A stretch of DNA of 61,905 bases from Bacteroidota bacterium (GTDB lineage Bacteria > Bacteroidota > Ignavibacteria > Kryptoniales > JAKASW01), in NCBI GenBank assembly GCA_021811615.1, contig JAJZNW010000126.1:1-61905 (forward strand), read 5' to 3'. Every line of letters begins with the position of its first letter. Position 1 is the stretch's first letter. The notes below the pieces were generated by a model. It had not been told where the DNA came from, made no database searches, and saw only the letters and a program-made list of their open reading frames with translations. Below, one piece after another: positions 17,575-27,039 of this stretch. The position numbers and the translations under genes are program-made.

Positions 17575-17660
17575 AGGTGGGAAGAGCGGAATGTTGGAAT
17601 GATGGAATAAGGGATTGATCGATTAGTGGATTTTTGGATTAATGGGGCGTTGGATTGACG
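17575..17660. repeat. GGAAT/GGATT low-complexity repeat
   Basis: Words such as GGAATGATGGAATAAGGGATT and GTGGATTTTTGGATT fill the gap between the bactofilin and methyltransferase genes. Same family as the tracts near 8.2, 8.8, 25.1, 26.1 and 27.0 kb. Confidence 0.7.
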
Positions 17661-17726
17661 CGGGTGGCCTGGCGACTGAGGGATATGGTCCAACTGGGCA
17701 AACAAGATTGAGATCAAGGACAAAGG

Positions 17727-18569
17727 ATGAGAAAACAGAAAGCAAGCAACACGGCAAAAATGGTAGCATATCAGAGAGCGCTCGGGAATCTTTTGCCCGC
17801 CGTCCCGGGATTTGTTGACCCGGTCGCAGAGCAGCTGCTGCCGGAGAAGTGGAGGAAGAAGGTCGAGAGAGTGAAAGACCGGCTTCCGGCGTCCCCTTTC
17901 CCTTTCTGGTTCCGCGGAATGGGTATTTTCAATCAGTTCAGGACCGTCGTTCTGGATAAGGCAATCGGTTCATCACTTCCCTTTCAGCAGCTCGTGATCT
18001 TAGGCGCGGGACTCGACGGGCGTGCATGGCGTTTGCCAGGTCTTGAGAATACGATTGTGTTTGAATTGGACCACCCCGCCACACAATCTCTCAAGCGGCA
18101 GCAGGCAAAACTCCTGAGCTTTGAAGCGAAGGATATACGTTTTGTCGGCATCGACTTCACGACTGATCGCCTGGAAGCAAAGCTCGACCAGTCAGGATTC
18201 AATCGGAACGCGAAAACTTTCTGGCTTTGGGAAGGGGTAACCATGTACCTCAAGCCGAAGGAAGTGGCGGCCACACTCTTTTCGATTTCCGAGCTTTCGG
18301 GCCGTGATAGCAGAGTGGCGTTCACATACATGGGAAAGAAGGACGGGAACGTTCCGGGCAGTTTGTTTCTTCGTTTGATTGGTGAGCCTATCCGCTCGGG
18401 ATATTCGAACGAGGAACTTACACAAGCAGCCCAAGAGTCGGGGTGGCACCTCGCCGAAAACACCGGCATAGAGGATTGGATTCGCGATCTGAGTCCCAGC
18501 CTGGATTTGACCGAACGCAAGGTCGGGATGCAATGGCACGAGCGTATAGCGGTTGCAGTCAAGCGTTGA
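17727..18569 (+). CDS. Class I SAM methyltransferase, leucine carboxyl methyltransferase-like (TIGR00027)
   Basis: 280 residues. SAM-binding motif I is VILGAGLDGRAWRL with the acidic motif VFELDHP, and the region FWLWEGVTMYLKPKE is the hallmark of the PPM1/TIGR00027 group, in which bacterial members methylate small molecules, often in secondary metabolism. Substrate unknown. It opens a run of three methyltransferase genes on the plus strand; the gap to the next is 159 bp. Confidence 0.85.
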   Translation: MRKQKASNTAKMVAYQRALGNLLPAVPGFVDPVAEQLLPEKWRKKVERVKDRLPASPFPFWFRGMGIFNQFRTVVLDKAIGSSLPFQQLVILGAGLDGRAWRLPGLENTIVFELDHPATQSLKRQQAKLLSFEAKDIRFVGIDFTTDRLEAKLDQSGFNRNAKTFWLWEGVTMYLKPKEVAATLFSISELSGRDSRVAFTYMGKKDGNVPGSLFLRLIGEPIRSGYSNEELTQAAQESGWHLAENTGIEDWIRDLSPSLDLTERKVGMQWHERIAVAVKR

Positions 18570-18728
18570 TCGTGAGATGGTGCCGGGATTGATCAAATGT
18601 TTTGGCGCCGGAGATCGCGGAAAATTGAAGGTAAATCTCAATGGATGTCCAATTAGCACCTTGTCAATCGACAATATAATGTAAGGAGCAGCGAATGAGT
18701 AAGCCGGCAAAACCGAAGGGAACTATCG

Positions 18729-19382
18729 ATGATGAAGTTCTTTAAGCGATTCCAGGATCTGGGGATCGAAGGTGAAAAGGCAAAATCCTACGATCGGCTA
18801 ACTCGCGAACACCGTATAGATGAGATCAAAGATCAGGCCGATGAAGTAGCAAAGCATGTTAAAGATGGAGACTCCATACTTGAGATTGCACCGGGAGCAG
18901 GCTATCTCTCCATAGAAATTTCCAGACTTGGAAATTACAAGATCACAGGCTTGGACATAAGCAAAGACCTCGTCGAGATATGTAAAAGAAACGCAGAAGA
19001 GGCGGGCGTAAGTATTAGTTTCGAGCAAGGAAATGTCTCCAAAATGCCTTTCCAGGCCAGTACATTCGGCTTCATCGTCTGTGTCCTGTCGTTCAAGAAT
19101 TTCAAAGAGCCGGTCAGAGCTCTCGAAGAGATGCACAGGGTGTTAAGATCCGGCGGCACAGCTTTGATCATGGATTTGAACGGAAAAGCATCGATGAGAG
19201 CCACTAAAAAAGTTGCGGAGAACATGGGACTAAAAGGAATGTCCGCTTACATCGCCGGAGCTATTCAAAGGAGCGGATCGTACAGCAGGAGACAATTTGA
19301 AGATTTTATCTCTCGAACAAGCTTCAACAGATACGAGATCAGAGACAGCGCGATAGGCTTCTCCATTTATTTGTCAAAATAA
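18729..19382 (+). CDS. Class I SAM-dependent methyltransferase (first of a tandem pair)
   Basis: 217 residues with motif I ILEIAPGAGYLSIEISRLG, the acidic end of beta-2 in TGLDIS, motif post-I QGNVSKMPF and motif III LRSGGTALIMDL, UbiE/methyltransf_11 fold. Clearly paralogous to the next gene along its whole length, including the unusual start MMKFFKRFQDLGI. A 16-codon frame starting at ATG 18694 with its own AGGAG ends inside the start of this gene and could be a leader peptide. Substrate unknown. Confidence 0.84.
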   Translation: MMKFFKRFQDLGIEGEKAKSYDRLTREHRIDEIKDQADEVAKHVKDGDSILEIAPGAGYLSIEISRLGNYKITGLDISKDLVEICKRNAEEAGVSISFEQGNVSKMPFQASTFGFIVCVLSFKNFKEPVRALEEMHRVLRSGGTALIMDLNGKASMRATKKVAENMGLKGMSAYIAGAIQRSGSYSRRQFEDFISRTSFNRYEIRDSAIGFSIYLSK

Positions 19383-19416
19383 CCGACCGAGTCACTAAAG
19401 AAGGCCAAGATCAGCG

Positions 19417-20106
19417 ATGATGAAATTCATAAGACGTTTCGGCGACCTGGGAATAAACGGCGTCGCGGCCAGGTGGTACGACGGTAACTCCCGCAGACAC
19501 CGAATCGGCGAGATGAGAGAATACGCGGAAGAAGTCGCCGGACACATAAATGAAGGGAGCACAGTCCTCGACGTTGCAACAGGACCAGGATATTTAGCGA
19601 TCGAACTCGCAAAGATGGGAAACTACCGGGTTACGGGTATGGACATCAGTAGCGACTTCGTCGAGATCGCGAGACGGAACGCGAGACAGTCCGGGGCGAG
19701 CGTAAATTTCCGTCAGGGGAATGTCTCGGATATGCCTTTCGCGGACAACATGTTCGACTTCATCGTCTGCACGGCGGCATTCAAGAATTTCAGAGACCCT
19801 GTTAAGGCACTGACGGAGATGTACCGTGTTCTGAAGGAAGGTGGCACCGCCATGATCAAAGACTTGAAAAACGATGTGACGAACGAAGAAATAAACGATA
19901 TGGCAAAAGGGATGCAAGTCATGGGAATAGAAGCCGCATTCATGAAGATGACTTTCAAATACTTTCTGAGAAAGGGTGCGTACACGAAAGACCAGGTCGA
20001 TCGTTTGATCTCGGAAACAAATTTTGGTGAAAGTCGTATCGAAACTCGCGGAGTCACTCTCTCGATTTACCTGAAAAAGAGCCCGACAATGATTTTACGA
20101 GATTGA
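19417..20106 (+). CDS. Class I SAM-dependent methyltransferase (second of a tandem pair)
   Basis: 229 residues, motif I VLDVATGPGYLAIELAKMG, TGMDISSDFVEIARRN, QGNVSDMPF, YRVLKEGGTAMIKDLK. It keeps the canonical D-x-x-x-G-x-G form, whereas the upstream copy has E-x-x-x-G-A-G, so the pair has diverged after duplication. 34 bp separate the two genes. No substrate can be assigned. Confidence 0.84.
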   Translation: MMKFIRRFGDLGINGVAARWYDGNSRRHRIGEMREYAEEVAGHINEGSTVLDVATGPGYLAIELAKMGNYRVTGMDISSDFVEIARRNARQSGASVNFRQGNVSDMPFADNMFDFIVCTAAFKNFRDPVKALTEMYRVLKEGGTAMIKDLKNDVTNEEINDMAKGMQVMGIEAAFMKMTFKYFLRKGAYTKDQVDRLISETNFGESRIETRGVTLSIYLKKSPTMILRD

Positions 20107-20235
20107 GAGCTAAAGGCGACAATATCTATCCCCTCCATTCGTCTTAATCAGAGGGTCATAGATTAGCCCGGTAAGTCAGAACATGCGTTTAAGAGAATCA
20201 CAGCTTCACAATTGAACCGAGATCAGGAGAGGAAA

Positions 20236-20493
20236 ATGCAAAGCTTGCTACAACACGATCGCCTCGATGAGGATCTGAAGGATCTGTTTATCTTCCGTAC
20301 AAACATAAACAGCAGGCACAACTATGCGATAGTAGAAGGTTCCCTGCTTCAGCGCCGCGGGGTGCATGCTTGTACGATCGACCTCGATGATTGCGACAAG
20401 GTCCTGCGGGTCGAATGCGAGAACATTCCCATGAGCGTAATTGTTGAAGAAGTTGTGAAACTAGGCTTTCTCTGCCAGGAACTGGCGGATTAG
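20236..20493 (+). CDS. Small HMA-like (heavy-metal-associated fold) protein lacking the CxxC site
   Basis: 85 residues. The ATG at 20236 has AGGAGAGGA just upstream and is preferred over an in-frame TTG at 20212. From FIFRTNINS to LGFLCQEL it matches the HMA beta-alpha-beta layout: conserved (F)KTNI strand, the (D)-DKVLRVE strand and the final VVKLGF helix-strand. The metal-binding CxxC after TNI is replaced by SRHN, so it should not bind metal in the usual way; two other cysteines (CTID, DCDK) lie on the second half. It precedes a MacA-type adaptor gene, which may point to an accessory role. Confidence 0.6.
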   Translation: MQSLLQHDRLDEDLKDLFIFRTNINSRHNYAIVEGSLLQRRGVHACTIDLDDCDKVLRVECENIPMSVIVEEVVKLGFLCQELAD

Positions 20494-20499
20494 ATTGGC

Positions 20500-20545
20500 C
20501 GCATTGCGCATGGAGCATGGTGCATAGAGCATAGCGCATGGACGA
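20500..20545. repeat. GCATGGAGCAT low-complexity repeat
   Basis: Words like GCATGGAGCATGGTGCATAG repeat here and again around 23820-23860 between the two FtsX-like permease genes. Confidence 0.55.
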
Positions 20546-20674
20546 ATTGGGAGAAAGCCGCGAACCGGCAAGCGGCACACACTTGCCTTGTATGCTTGAA
20601 TACAATCTCAATCCCGCGCTTTGCTCTGCGCGTGTTTTCCCGATAAACATGTACATCAACAACCAGAGGTCACG

Positions 20675-21868
20675 GTGGATACAAAGGACGCTGATTTATC
20701 TTCACTTCGAATAGACAGGTCTAAACGCGGAACCGCCGGAGGGGACGCCGGGAAGAACCGGAAAATTTATGCTTTCATGATCCCGGTGGCGGTAATCGCA
20801 GCGGGAGCCGTGGCGGCGCTGATTGCGACGTCGGATTCTGCAGTCTCCGTAAAAGCGACAACCGCGATGATTCAATCCCCTGCCAGGTCGGAGGAAATTC
20901 TTGAAGCATCGGGATACGTTGTCGCCGAGAGAAAGGCAGCCGTTGCATCAAAAGCAACCGGGCGGCTCGTCTACCTGGGAGTGAGTGAAGGAGACAAGGT
21001 CACAAAGGGAGAAGTAATCGCGAGACTTGAAGACAACGACGTCATGGCGCAACTGGCCGAGGCGAAAGCCAATCTCGAACTGAACGAGGCAAATCTATCC
21101 GATGCGAGCTGGAACTTCAACAGGGACAAGACTCTGCTGAAATCAGGGTCCATTACGGAATCCGCGTTCGAGAGTGCCAGGGCCGGTTTTCTCAAAGGAA
21201 AAGCTTCAGTCGACGTGGCAAAGGCAAACGTCGAGGCCGCAGAAGTCGCTCTCGACAACACATACGTCCGTGCCCCGTTCGACGGAACCGTGATTTCTAA
21301 AAATGCAGATGTTGGCGAGATCGTCGCACCGATGGCGGGAAGCATAAACGCAAGAGGGACCGTCGTCACGATTGCGGACATGAGCTCGCTCGAAGTCGAG
21401 CCGGATGTGGCAGAATCGAATATAGACAAGGTGACTCCGGGTCAACCCTGCATCATAAAACTCGACGCTTACCCAGGTGTTCAGTACCAAGGATACGTTT
21501 CGAAGATCATACCGACGGCTAACCGTTCGAAGGGAACCGTGACGGTGAAGGTGAAGTTCAGGAAGTACGACAGCCGCGTGCTTCCGGAGATGAGCGCGAA
21601 AGTGATGTTCCTGCAGGACGGGAAGAAGCTCTCCGGTGCATCCGACAGACCGCTGCTTACGATACCGGGAAGTGCTGTCGTGACGAGGGGTGGCAAACTT
21701 GTGGTTTTCAGAATAGAGAACGGGAAAGCAATTGAGACCGCAGTCGTGGTAGGCCGCCACATCGGTACGTTCGTCGAAGTAAAATCGGGTTTGTCGGACG
21801 GCGAGGAGATCGTCGATTCGCCTGACCGCCTGATAAAGAACGGCGTCAATGTGAAGGTGGAGAAGTGA
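20675..21868 (+). CDS. MacA/HlyD-family periplasmic adaptor of an ABC export system
   Basis: 397 residues from a GTG at 20675 preceded by GAGGT; the longer frame starts earlier without support. A membrane anchor (IYAFMIPVAVIAAGAVAALIA, residues about 34-54) is followed by a lipoyl-like half (GYVVAERKAAVASKATGRL), a coiled-coil hairpin (about 130-190), the second lipoyl half (YVRAPFDGTVISKNADVGEIV), a beta-barrel and the membrane-proximal domain. It bridges inner-membrane pump and outer membrane. The ATPase and two permeases follow, giving a MacAB/LolCDE-like system. Confidence 0.88.
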   Translation: MDTKDADLSSLRIDRSKRGTAGGDAGKNRKIYAFMIPVAVIAAGAVAALIATSDSAVSVKATTAMIQSPARSEEILEASGYVVAERKAAVASKATGRLVYLGVSEGDKVTKGEVIARLEDNDVMAQLAEAKANLELNEANLSDASWNFNRDKTLLKSGSITESAFESARAGFLKGKASVDVAKANVEAAEVALDNTYVRAPFDGTVISKNADVGEIVAPMAGSINARGTVVTIADMSSLEVEPDVAESNIDKVTPGQPCIIKLDAYPGVQYQGYVSKIIPTANRSKGTVTVKVKFRKYDSRVLPEMSAKVMFLQDGKKLSGASDRPLLTIPGSAVVTRGGKLVVFRIENGKAIETAVVVGRHIGTFVEVKSGLSDGEEIVDSPDRLIKNGVNVKVEK

Positions 21869-21950
21869 GCGTGTGGAGCCCCGGTGATGCGCGGGAAAGA
21901 TGAAACAGCAGGAAGTCATATTCTTCATGGACAACTAACGAGGAGTTCAA

Positions 21951-22643
21951 ATGTTTGATCTTATCGAAATAAAGGACGTAGAGAAGGTGTACCGCCGCGA
22001 CAGCATCGAGGCCCCTGTCCTCAGCGGGATTAACCTTATGGTAAAGGACGGAGAGTTCCTTGCGCTGATGGGTCCGTCCGGCTCGGGTAAAACAACTTTG
22101 TTGAACATGATCGCCGGGATAGACAAGCCGACATCGGGCCAGATAGTGGTCGGCGGCACCGATATTTCGAAGATGAGCGAGTCTGCGCTCGCGAAATGGA
22201 GGTCGTCGAATATCGGCTTCATCTTCCAGTTTTACAATTTGATCCCGGTTCTTACTGCATACGAAAATGTCGAGCTGCCTCTCCTCCTGACGAAGCTTTC
22301 GAAATCGGAAAGGAAGCAGCATGTCGAGAGTGCCCTTAACATTGTCGGCCTTTCGGACAGGATGAAATATTATCCGAAACAACTTTCCGGAGGTCAGGAG
22401 CAGAAAGTTGCGATTGCGCGCGCAATCGTGACCGACCCCGTGATACTGATTGCCGATGAGCCGACCGGGGATCTCGACAAGAATTCCGCGGAAGAAATAA
22501 TGACTCTGATGCAGCGGCTCAATACCGAGTTCAAGAAAACCATCGTGATGGTCACGCACGACGCGCACACTGCTTCGAAGGCGCGAGTCCTGCGCCGCCT
22601 CGAAAAAGGCGATCTTCTGCCGGCCGAAGCCGAGGCAGCCTAA
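21951..22643 (+). CDS. ABC transporter ATP-binding protein (LolD/MacB type)
   Basis: 230 residues with Walker A GPSGSGKTTLL at 41-51, Q-loop FIFQFYNLIPVLTAYENVELPL, signature LSGGQEQKVAIARAI and Walker B VILIADEPTGDLD, then the H-loop VTHD. The FQFYNLIP region is typical of the LolD/MacB/FtsE group, which pairs with FtsX-type permeases. Flanked by the adaptor and the first FtsX-like permease, so it should power extrusion by mechanotransmission. Confidence 0.93.
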   Translation: MFDLIEIKDVEKVYRRDSIEAPVLSGINLMVKDGEFLALMGPSGSGKTTLLNMIAGIDKPTSGQIVVGGTDISKMSESALAKWRSSNIGFIFQFYNLIPVLTAYENVELPLLLTKLSKSERKQHVESALNIVGLSDRMKYYPKQLSGGQEQKVAIARAIVTDPVILIADEPTGDLDKNSAEEIMTLMQRLNTEFKKTIVMVTHDAHTASKARVLRRLEKGDLLPAEAEAA

Positions 22644-22658
22644 CAAGGGAGTGTCGAG

Positions 22659-23816
22659 ATGAAAGTACTAAAGCTTATCATAAAGAATACCTTCAGGCAT
22701 AAACTCCGCACATTCCTGACGATACTTGGGATCGGTGTCGCGGTGATGGCATTCGGACTTCTGCGCACGGTAGTGACCGCCTTTGATTCCGGCGTCCAGT
22801 CGTCATCCGCCGACAGGCTGGTCACTCGCGATGCGGTGACGTTCATTAACCCTTTGCCGCTCTCGTATCTGAACCAGATGAAGCAAGTGCCGGGAGTCAA
22901 ACAAATAACGTACATGAACTGGTTCGGCGGTACATATATAGACCAGAGCCACTTCTTTGCACGATATGCCGTCGATCCGAACACTTTCTTCTCCGTCTAT
23001 CCGGAATATGAAATCGGCAGGAAGACACTCTCGGAATTTGAAAGCCAGCCCAACACCTGTATAGTAGGAAGCGGACTGGCGCAGCGGTATAATTTCAAAG
23101 TCGGGGATGTCATAACAATAGACGGCGACATATATCCCGGCACATGGGAGTTCCAGGTGGCCGGCATATACAAGCCGGAATTCAAGAGCACGGATGCAAT
23201 GTCGATGTTTCTGAACTGGAACTATCTGAATGAAGAAGTCAAGCAGACCTTTCCCGCGCGGGCTGACGAAGTGGGATGGTACGTCGAACGAATCGGTGCG
23301 GGCGCCAATCCCGGGGAGGTAAGCAGGAACATCGACGCTCTATTTGCAAACTCTCCGGCCGAGACGAAGACAGAATCAGAAAGGCAGTTCCAGCAGGGAT
23401 TCCTTGCGTCGGCGGGTGCCATCATCTCCGCGATGGACTACATGTCGTTTGTCATCGTCGGGATAATCATGCTCGTCCTCGCGAATACAATGATAATGTC
23501 GGCTCGAGAGAGGACGAGAGAGTATGCGGTTCTGAAGGCGATCGGGTTTTCCGGAAGGCATCTTATCGGCATGATATTCGGCGAGTCGCTGCTGGTCTCC
23601 CTGCTCGGAGGCGTTCTCGGGATATTTCTGACCTATCCTGTCGTCAATTCGTTCGCAAGCTTCGCGAGCTTCCTGGGCACGCAGCTTTCGGTTCAATCGA
23701 TTACACTCATAACGGCGTCCGCCGCGGTCGTAATTGTCGGGATTGCCGCGGCCGTTTTCCCCATCCAGCGTGCCATGAACACAAGAATTGCCGACGGAAT
23801 CAGGTTTGTGGGGTGA
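22659..23816 (+). CDS. FtsX-like ABC permease (MacB/LolC type), first
   Basis: 385 residues: N-terminal membrane helix after KNTFRHKLRTFLTILGIGVAV, a large periplasmic MacB-PCD domain (about residues 45-255), then three C-terminal helices with the conserved RTREYAVLKAIGFS coupling segment and the final RIADGIRFV. It begins 15 bp after the ATPase gene. In E. coli MacB ATPase and permease are one chain; here they are separate. Confidence 0.9.
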   Translation: MKVLKLIIKNTFRHKLRTFLTILGIGVAVMAFGLLRTVVTAFDSGVQSSSADRLVTRDAVTFINPLPLSYLNQMKQVPGVKQITYMNWFGGTYIDQSHFFARYAVDPNTFFSVYPEYEIGRKTLSEFESQPNTCIVGSGLAQRYNFKVGDVITIDGDIYPGTWEFQVAGIYKPEFKSTDAMSMFLNWNYLNEEVKQTFPARADEVGWYVERIGAGANPGEVSRNIDALFANSPAETKTESERQFQQGFLASAGAIISAMDYMSFVIVGIIMLVLANTMIMSARERTREYAVLKAIGFSGRHLIGMIFGESLLVSLLGGVLGIFLTYPVVNSFASFASFLGTQLSVQSITLITASAAVVIVGIAAAVFPIQRAMNTRIADGIRFVG

Positions 23817-23817
23817 G

Positions 23818-23974
23818 GAGGCATAGAGCAAGGCGCATGGAGCTTGGCGCAGGAAATGGATCTCTTGAAGAGCAAGCTCACTTCAGCTTCGGGCCTGGCA
23901 CAGCAGCAGGCTCTCAAACCACTGTGCGCTATGCCTTTGATTGATTCAGAAATTCAGAGTGAGGAGTTAATGCC
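23818..23974. other. Gap between permeases with GCATGGAGC-type repeat
   Basis: 157 bp including GCATAGAGCAAGGCGCATGG and GAGCTTGGCGCAGG words. No gene seen. The GTG of the next gene has GAGGAG upstream. Confidence 0.5.
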
Positions 23975-25147
23975 GTGACACTTCCATTGAAATACATGAT
24001 GAAGAATTTCAGGAACAGGAAGATTTCGACCGTCATAACAGTTGCGGGAATCACACTGGTGATCTTCGTGTTCTCCGCCGTGCTCATGCTTGCGAATGGT
24101 GTCAGGAAGACCCTGGCGTCGACGGGCTCGCGCGACAACGTCGTCGTAACCCGTAAAGGAGCAAACGGAGAAATATCGAGCATCATCAGCGGAGAAATCC
24201 AGGATGTGGTTGCCACGCTTCCCTACATCGCCAGGGACTCTTCGGGGGCGTCGATCATTTCGGACCAGCCAGTGGTGGTTATCAACCTCAGCACGCCCGA
24301 TGGAGCTCTGAACAACGTCACGCTGCGCGGGGTGAACGCCCGGACGATATTTGAGCTCCATCCAGACGTACAGATCGTCCGGGGAAGGATGTTCAACCCG
24401 TCCCTGCACGAAGTGATAGTCGGACAATCCGTTGCGAAGAGATATGCGCAAGCACGCATCGGCGGGTCCATCAAGTTGGCCGGCGGTCAATGGACAGTCG
24501 TAGGAGTGTTCGATGCGCACGGAAGCGGGTTCGATTCAGAGATCTGGGGCGACTACCGGCAGGTACAGCAGGCTTTCCACCGAGGCAATTATGTTTCCTC
24601 GATCACATTGAAACTGGACAATGCTCCCGATTTCACGAAATTCAAGGAAGCCTTCTCGATGGACAAAAGGCTGAGCGAATACGAGGCGACGCCCGAACCA
24701 AAATATTTCGCAGAGCAATCGCAATCACTGACGACCTTCATCAAGGTGCTCGGGATTTTCGTGACGGTCATTTTCAGCATCGGAGCGGCAATCGGAGCCA
24801 TGATTACTATGTATTCGGAGGTTGCCAATCGCACTGTCGAGATCGGCACCATGCGCGCTCTCGGGTTCGGTAGGAGAAGCGTACTCACTGTCTTCCTTCT
24901 CGAGTCGATCCTGATATCGCTTATCGGGGGAATCATAGGAACAGCACTCGCATCATTCCTGCAGTTTATTTCAATCACGACATTGAATTACACGAGCTTC
25001 TCCGATCTGACATTTTCGTTTACGATGACCGCATCGACAGTCCAGGCTTCCATCATCTTCGCAATCATAATGGGATTCGTCGGCGGATTCCTTCCCTCGG
25101 CAAGGGCGGCGAGACTCAATATCGTAAGTGCGTTGAGGGGAGGATGA
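23975..25147 (+). CDS. FtsX-like ABC permease (MacB/LolE type), second
   Basis: 390 residues from a GTG with GAGGAG upstream. Same topology as the preceding permease: first helix in ISTVITVAGITLVIFVFSAVL, periplasmic domain about 50-260 with VIVGQSVAKRYAQ, and three C-terminal helices with NRTVEIGTMRALGFGRRS. Two different permeases with one ATPase suggest a heterodimer, as in LolCE; with the adaptor the system could export a lipoprotein, peptide or drug. The substrate is unknown. Confidence 0.9.
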   Translation: MTLPLKYMMKNFRNRKISTVITVAGITLVIFVFSAVLMLANGVRKTLASTGSRDNVVVTRKGANGEISSIISGEIQDVVATLPYIARDSSGASIISDQPVVVINLSTPDGALNNVTLRGVNARTIFELHPDVQIVRGRMFNPSLHEVIVGQSVAKRYAQARIGGSIKLAGGQWTVVGVFDAHGSGFDSEIWGDYRQVQQAFHRGNYVSSITLKLDNAPDFTKFKEAFSMDKRLSEYEATPEPKYFAEQSQSLTTFIKVLGIFVTVIFSIGAAIGAMITMYSEVANRTVEIGTMRALGFGRRSVLTVFLLESILISLIGGIIGTALASFLQFISITTLNYTSFSDLTFSFTMTASTVQASIIFAIIMGFVGGFLPSARAARLNIVSALRGG

Positions 25148-25245
25148 AGGGCTGGAATAAGGGATTTGTGGATTCATGCATTAATGAGCGAACGACGCTG
25201 CGAGGGACCTGCCCGCCGAAGCGCGAAGCACGCGGGCGGGGGTAT
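25148..25245. repeat. GGAAT-type repeat and GC-rich hairpin
   Basis: GGAATAAGGGATTTGTGGATT-like words are followed by an imperfect stem at about 25209-25241 (CCTGCCCGC / GCGGGCGGG). Confidence 0.6.
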
Positions 25246-25300
25246 TGGGATAGCGTTAGAGAACTTTGTTGGCGGTAATTTTGTCTAATATAGCAATACT

Positions 25301-26140
25301 ATGCAGAAGGAGAACAATTTGAACGTAATTCAGGCGAACGATAACATTATTACAGTATCAAGCTTGGTCAAGAAGTTCGACGACTTCACAGCAGTCGATG
25401 GAATTTCATTCGAAGTCAAGAAGGGTGAAATCTTTGCCTTTCTCGGCCCGAACGGGGCCGGTAAGTCGACCACGATAAAGATGTTGACTACGCTTCTCCA
25501 TCCGACAAGCGGGCAGATTGTTTTGAACGGATTCAACCCTGCGCAGGACAAGGATGGTGTCAGGAAATCTCTCGGGATAGTCTTCCAGGATCCGAGTCTC
25601 GACGACGACCTCACAGCGTTCGAGAACATGCAGTTCCACGCCGTCTGTTACAAGGTCCCGGCAAACATCCGGTCGTCCAGGGTTGAGGAACTTCTTAAGT
25701 TCGTGGAGCTCTGGGATCGGAAGAACGACCTCGTAAAGACTTTCTCCGGCGGAATGAAGCGGAGGCTGGAGATCGCCAGAGGACTTCTCCACCATCCGAC
25801 GATCTTGTTCCTCGACGAACCGACGCTCGGGCTCGACCCACAGACTAGGAATCACATGTGGAGTTATGTGAGAGATATCAACAAGAAGGAAGGCATGACC
25901 GTCTTTTTCACCACTCACTACATGGAAGAAGCGGACAGAGTTGCGGAGAGGATAGCAGTCATGGATCATGGGAAGATCATCGCTATGGGAACCGGAGACG
26001 AGCTCAAGAGACAGACGAACACCGGCACGCTGGAGGACGCTTTCCTCAGCCTCACCGGCCACGTAATCCGGGAAGAAGAGGCGACCGGCCTGGACAGAAT
26101 GCGAAGAATGGGACAGATGTGGAGAGGCAAGAGGAGGTAG
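25301..26140 (+). CDS. ABC-2 type transporter ATP-binding protein (DrrA/CcmA-like)
   Basis: 279 residues. Walker A GPNGAGKSTTI, Q-loop IVFQDPSLDDDLTAFENM, signature FSGGMKRRLEIARGL, Walker B TILFLDEPTLGLDP and H-loop FTTHYMEEADR. The sequence pattern is that of the DrrA/NodI drug- or polysaccharide-exporter ATPases, followed by a C-terminal tail rich in Arg. The ABC-2 permease gene follows after 147 bp of repeat, so the two form one exporter separate from the preceding MacB-like system. Confidence 0.92.
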   Translation: MQKENNLNVIQANDNIITVSSLVKKFDDFTAVDGISFEVKKGEIFAFLGPNGAGKSTTIKMLTTLLHPTSGQIVLNGFNPAQDKDGVRKSLGIVFQDPSLDDDLTAFENMQFHAVCYKVPANIRSSRVEELLKFVELWDRKNDLVKTFSGGMKRRLEIARGLLHHPTILFLDEPTLGLDPQTRNHMWSYVRDINKKEGMTVFFTTHYMEEADRVAERIAVMDHGKIIAMGTGDELKRQTNTGTLEDAFLSLTGHVIREEEATGLDRMRRMGQMWRGKRR

Positions 26141-26142
26141 GA

Positions 26143-26195
26143 ATAATGGAATGGTGGAATTACGGATTGATGGATTTACGGATTAATGGGCGGGA
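26143..26195. repeat. GGAAT-type low-complexity repeat
   Basis: GGAATAATGGAATGGTGGAATT-like words between the ABC-2 ATPase and its permease. Confidence 0.65.
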
Positions 26196-26287
26196 TGGTA
26201 TGGTCTCCGTGTCCACTTCTCAACTTTCAATCAACACAAAGGCATAAGGACCTTAATCATCTAACAAACAGAAAGGCCAGACAATTC

Positions 26288-27037
26288 GTGAATGTTATTT
26301 ATATAATGTGGCTAAGGCAGCTAAAGAAGTACTTCAGATCGAAGTCGAGGATCATCGGCTCACTCGGACAGCCGCTCCTGTTCCTGCTCGCGTTCGGTTT
26401 CGGTTTCGGCGCGATCTTCAAGAAGGCAGGAGCCGGAAATTACATACAATTCCTCGCGCCCGGCATCATAATAATGAGCGTCCTCTTCACCGCAATCTTT
26501 TCAGGCATCGATCTCATTTGGGACAGACAGTTCGGTTTCCTGAAAGAGACCATGGTCGCGCCGGTCTCCCGCCTCCAGATAATGCTCGGCAAGACTCTGG
26601 GCGGCGCAACGGTCGCGGCAATTCAGGGAGTGATTGTATTCGTACTGACGCTCATAGTCGGATTCAGACCGCATGATCTCGTCCTCCTCCCTGTCGGCGC
26701 GGTGGTGGTCTTCCTCGTCGCGCTCCTCTTCACTTCCCTCGGGATCAGCCTCGCATCGACGATGGAGGATATGCAGGGGTTCCAGCTCATCATGAATTTC
26801 CTGGTGATGCCTATCTTCTTCCTTTCAGGCGCACTCTTCCCTCTCGAAGGACTGCCGAAAGTCATGGATGTCATCGCGGCACTCGACCCGCTGAGCTACG
26901 GCGTCGACGGCCTGAGGTTCGCATTTATCGGTGCACAATCGGTATTCGGATTCGGCACCGACTTGCTTGTATTGGTCATTCTTACCACCGTCCTTCTTGC
27001 TCTCGGAAGCAGGCTGTTCGAGCGAATCCAGGCGTGA
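26288..27037 (+). CDS. ABC-2 type transporter permease
   Basis: 249 residues from the GTG at 26288 (GAAAGG upstream; the open frame extends further without support). N-terminal amphipathic WLRQLKKYFRSKSRI leads into six membrane segments, with the DrrB-type motifs GQPLLFLLAFGFGFG, WDRQFGFLKETMVAPVSR and MPIFFLSGALFPLEGLP. It pairs with the ATPase upstream to export drugs, lipids or glycans; substrate unknown. Confidence 0.9.
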   Translation: MNVIYIMWLRQLKKYFRSKSRIIGSLGQPLLFLLAFGFGFGAIFKKAGAGNYIQFLAPGIIIMSVLFTAIFSGIDLIWDRQFGFLKETMVAPVSRLQIMLGKTLGGATVAAIQGVIVFVLTLIVGFRPHDLVLLPVGAVVVFLVALLFTSLGISLASTMEDMQGFQLIMNFLVMPIFFLSGALFPLEGLPKVMDVIAALDPLSYGVDGLRFAFIGAQSVFGFGTDLLVLVILTTVLLALGSRLFERIQA

Positions 27038-27039
27038 GG

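Noticed and set aside
16644..17723. 359-codon minus-strand frame opposite the bactofilins
   Set aside because: Shadow of the repetitive bactofilin coding sequence.
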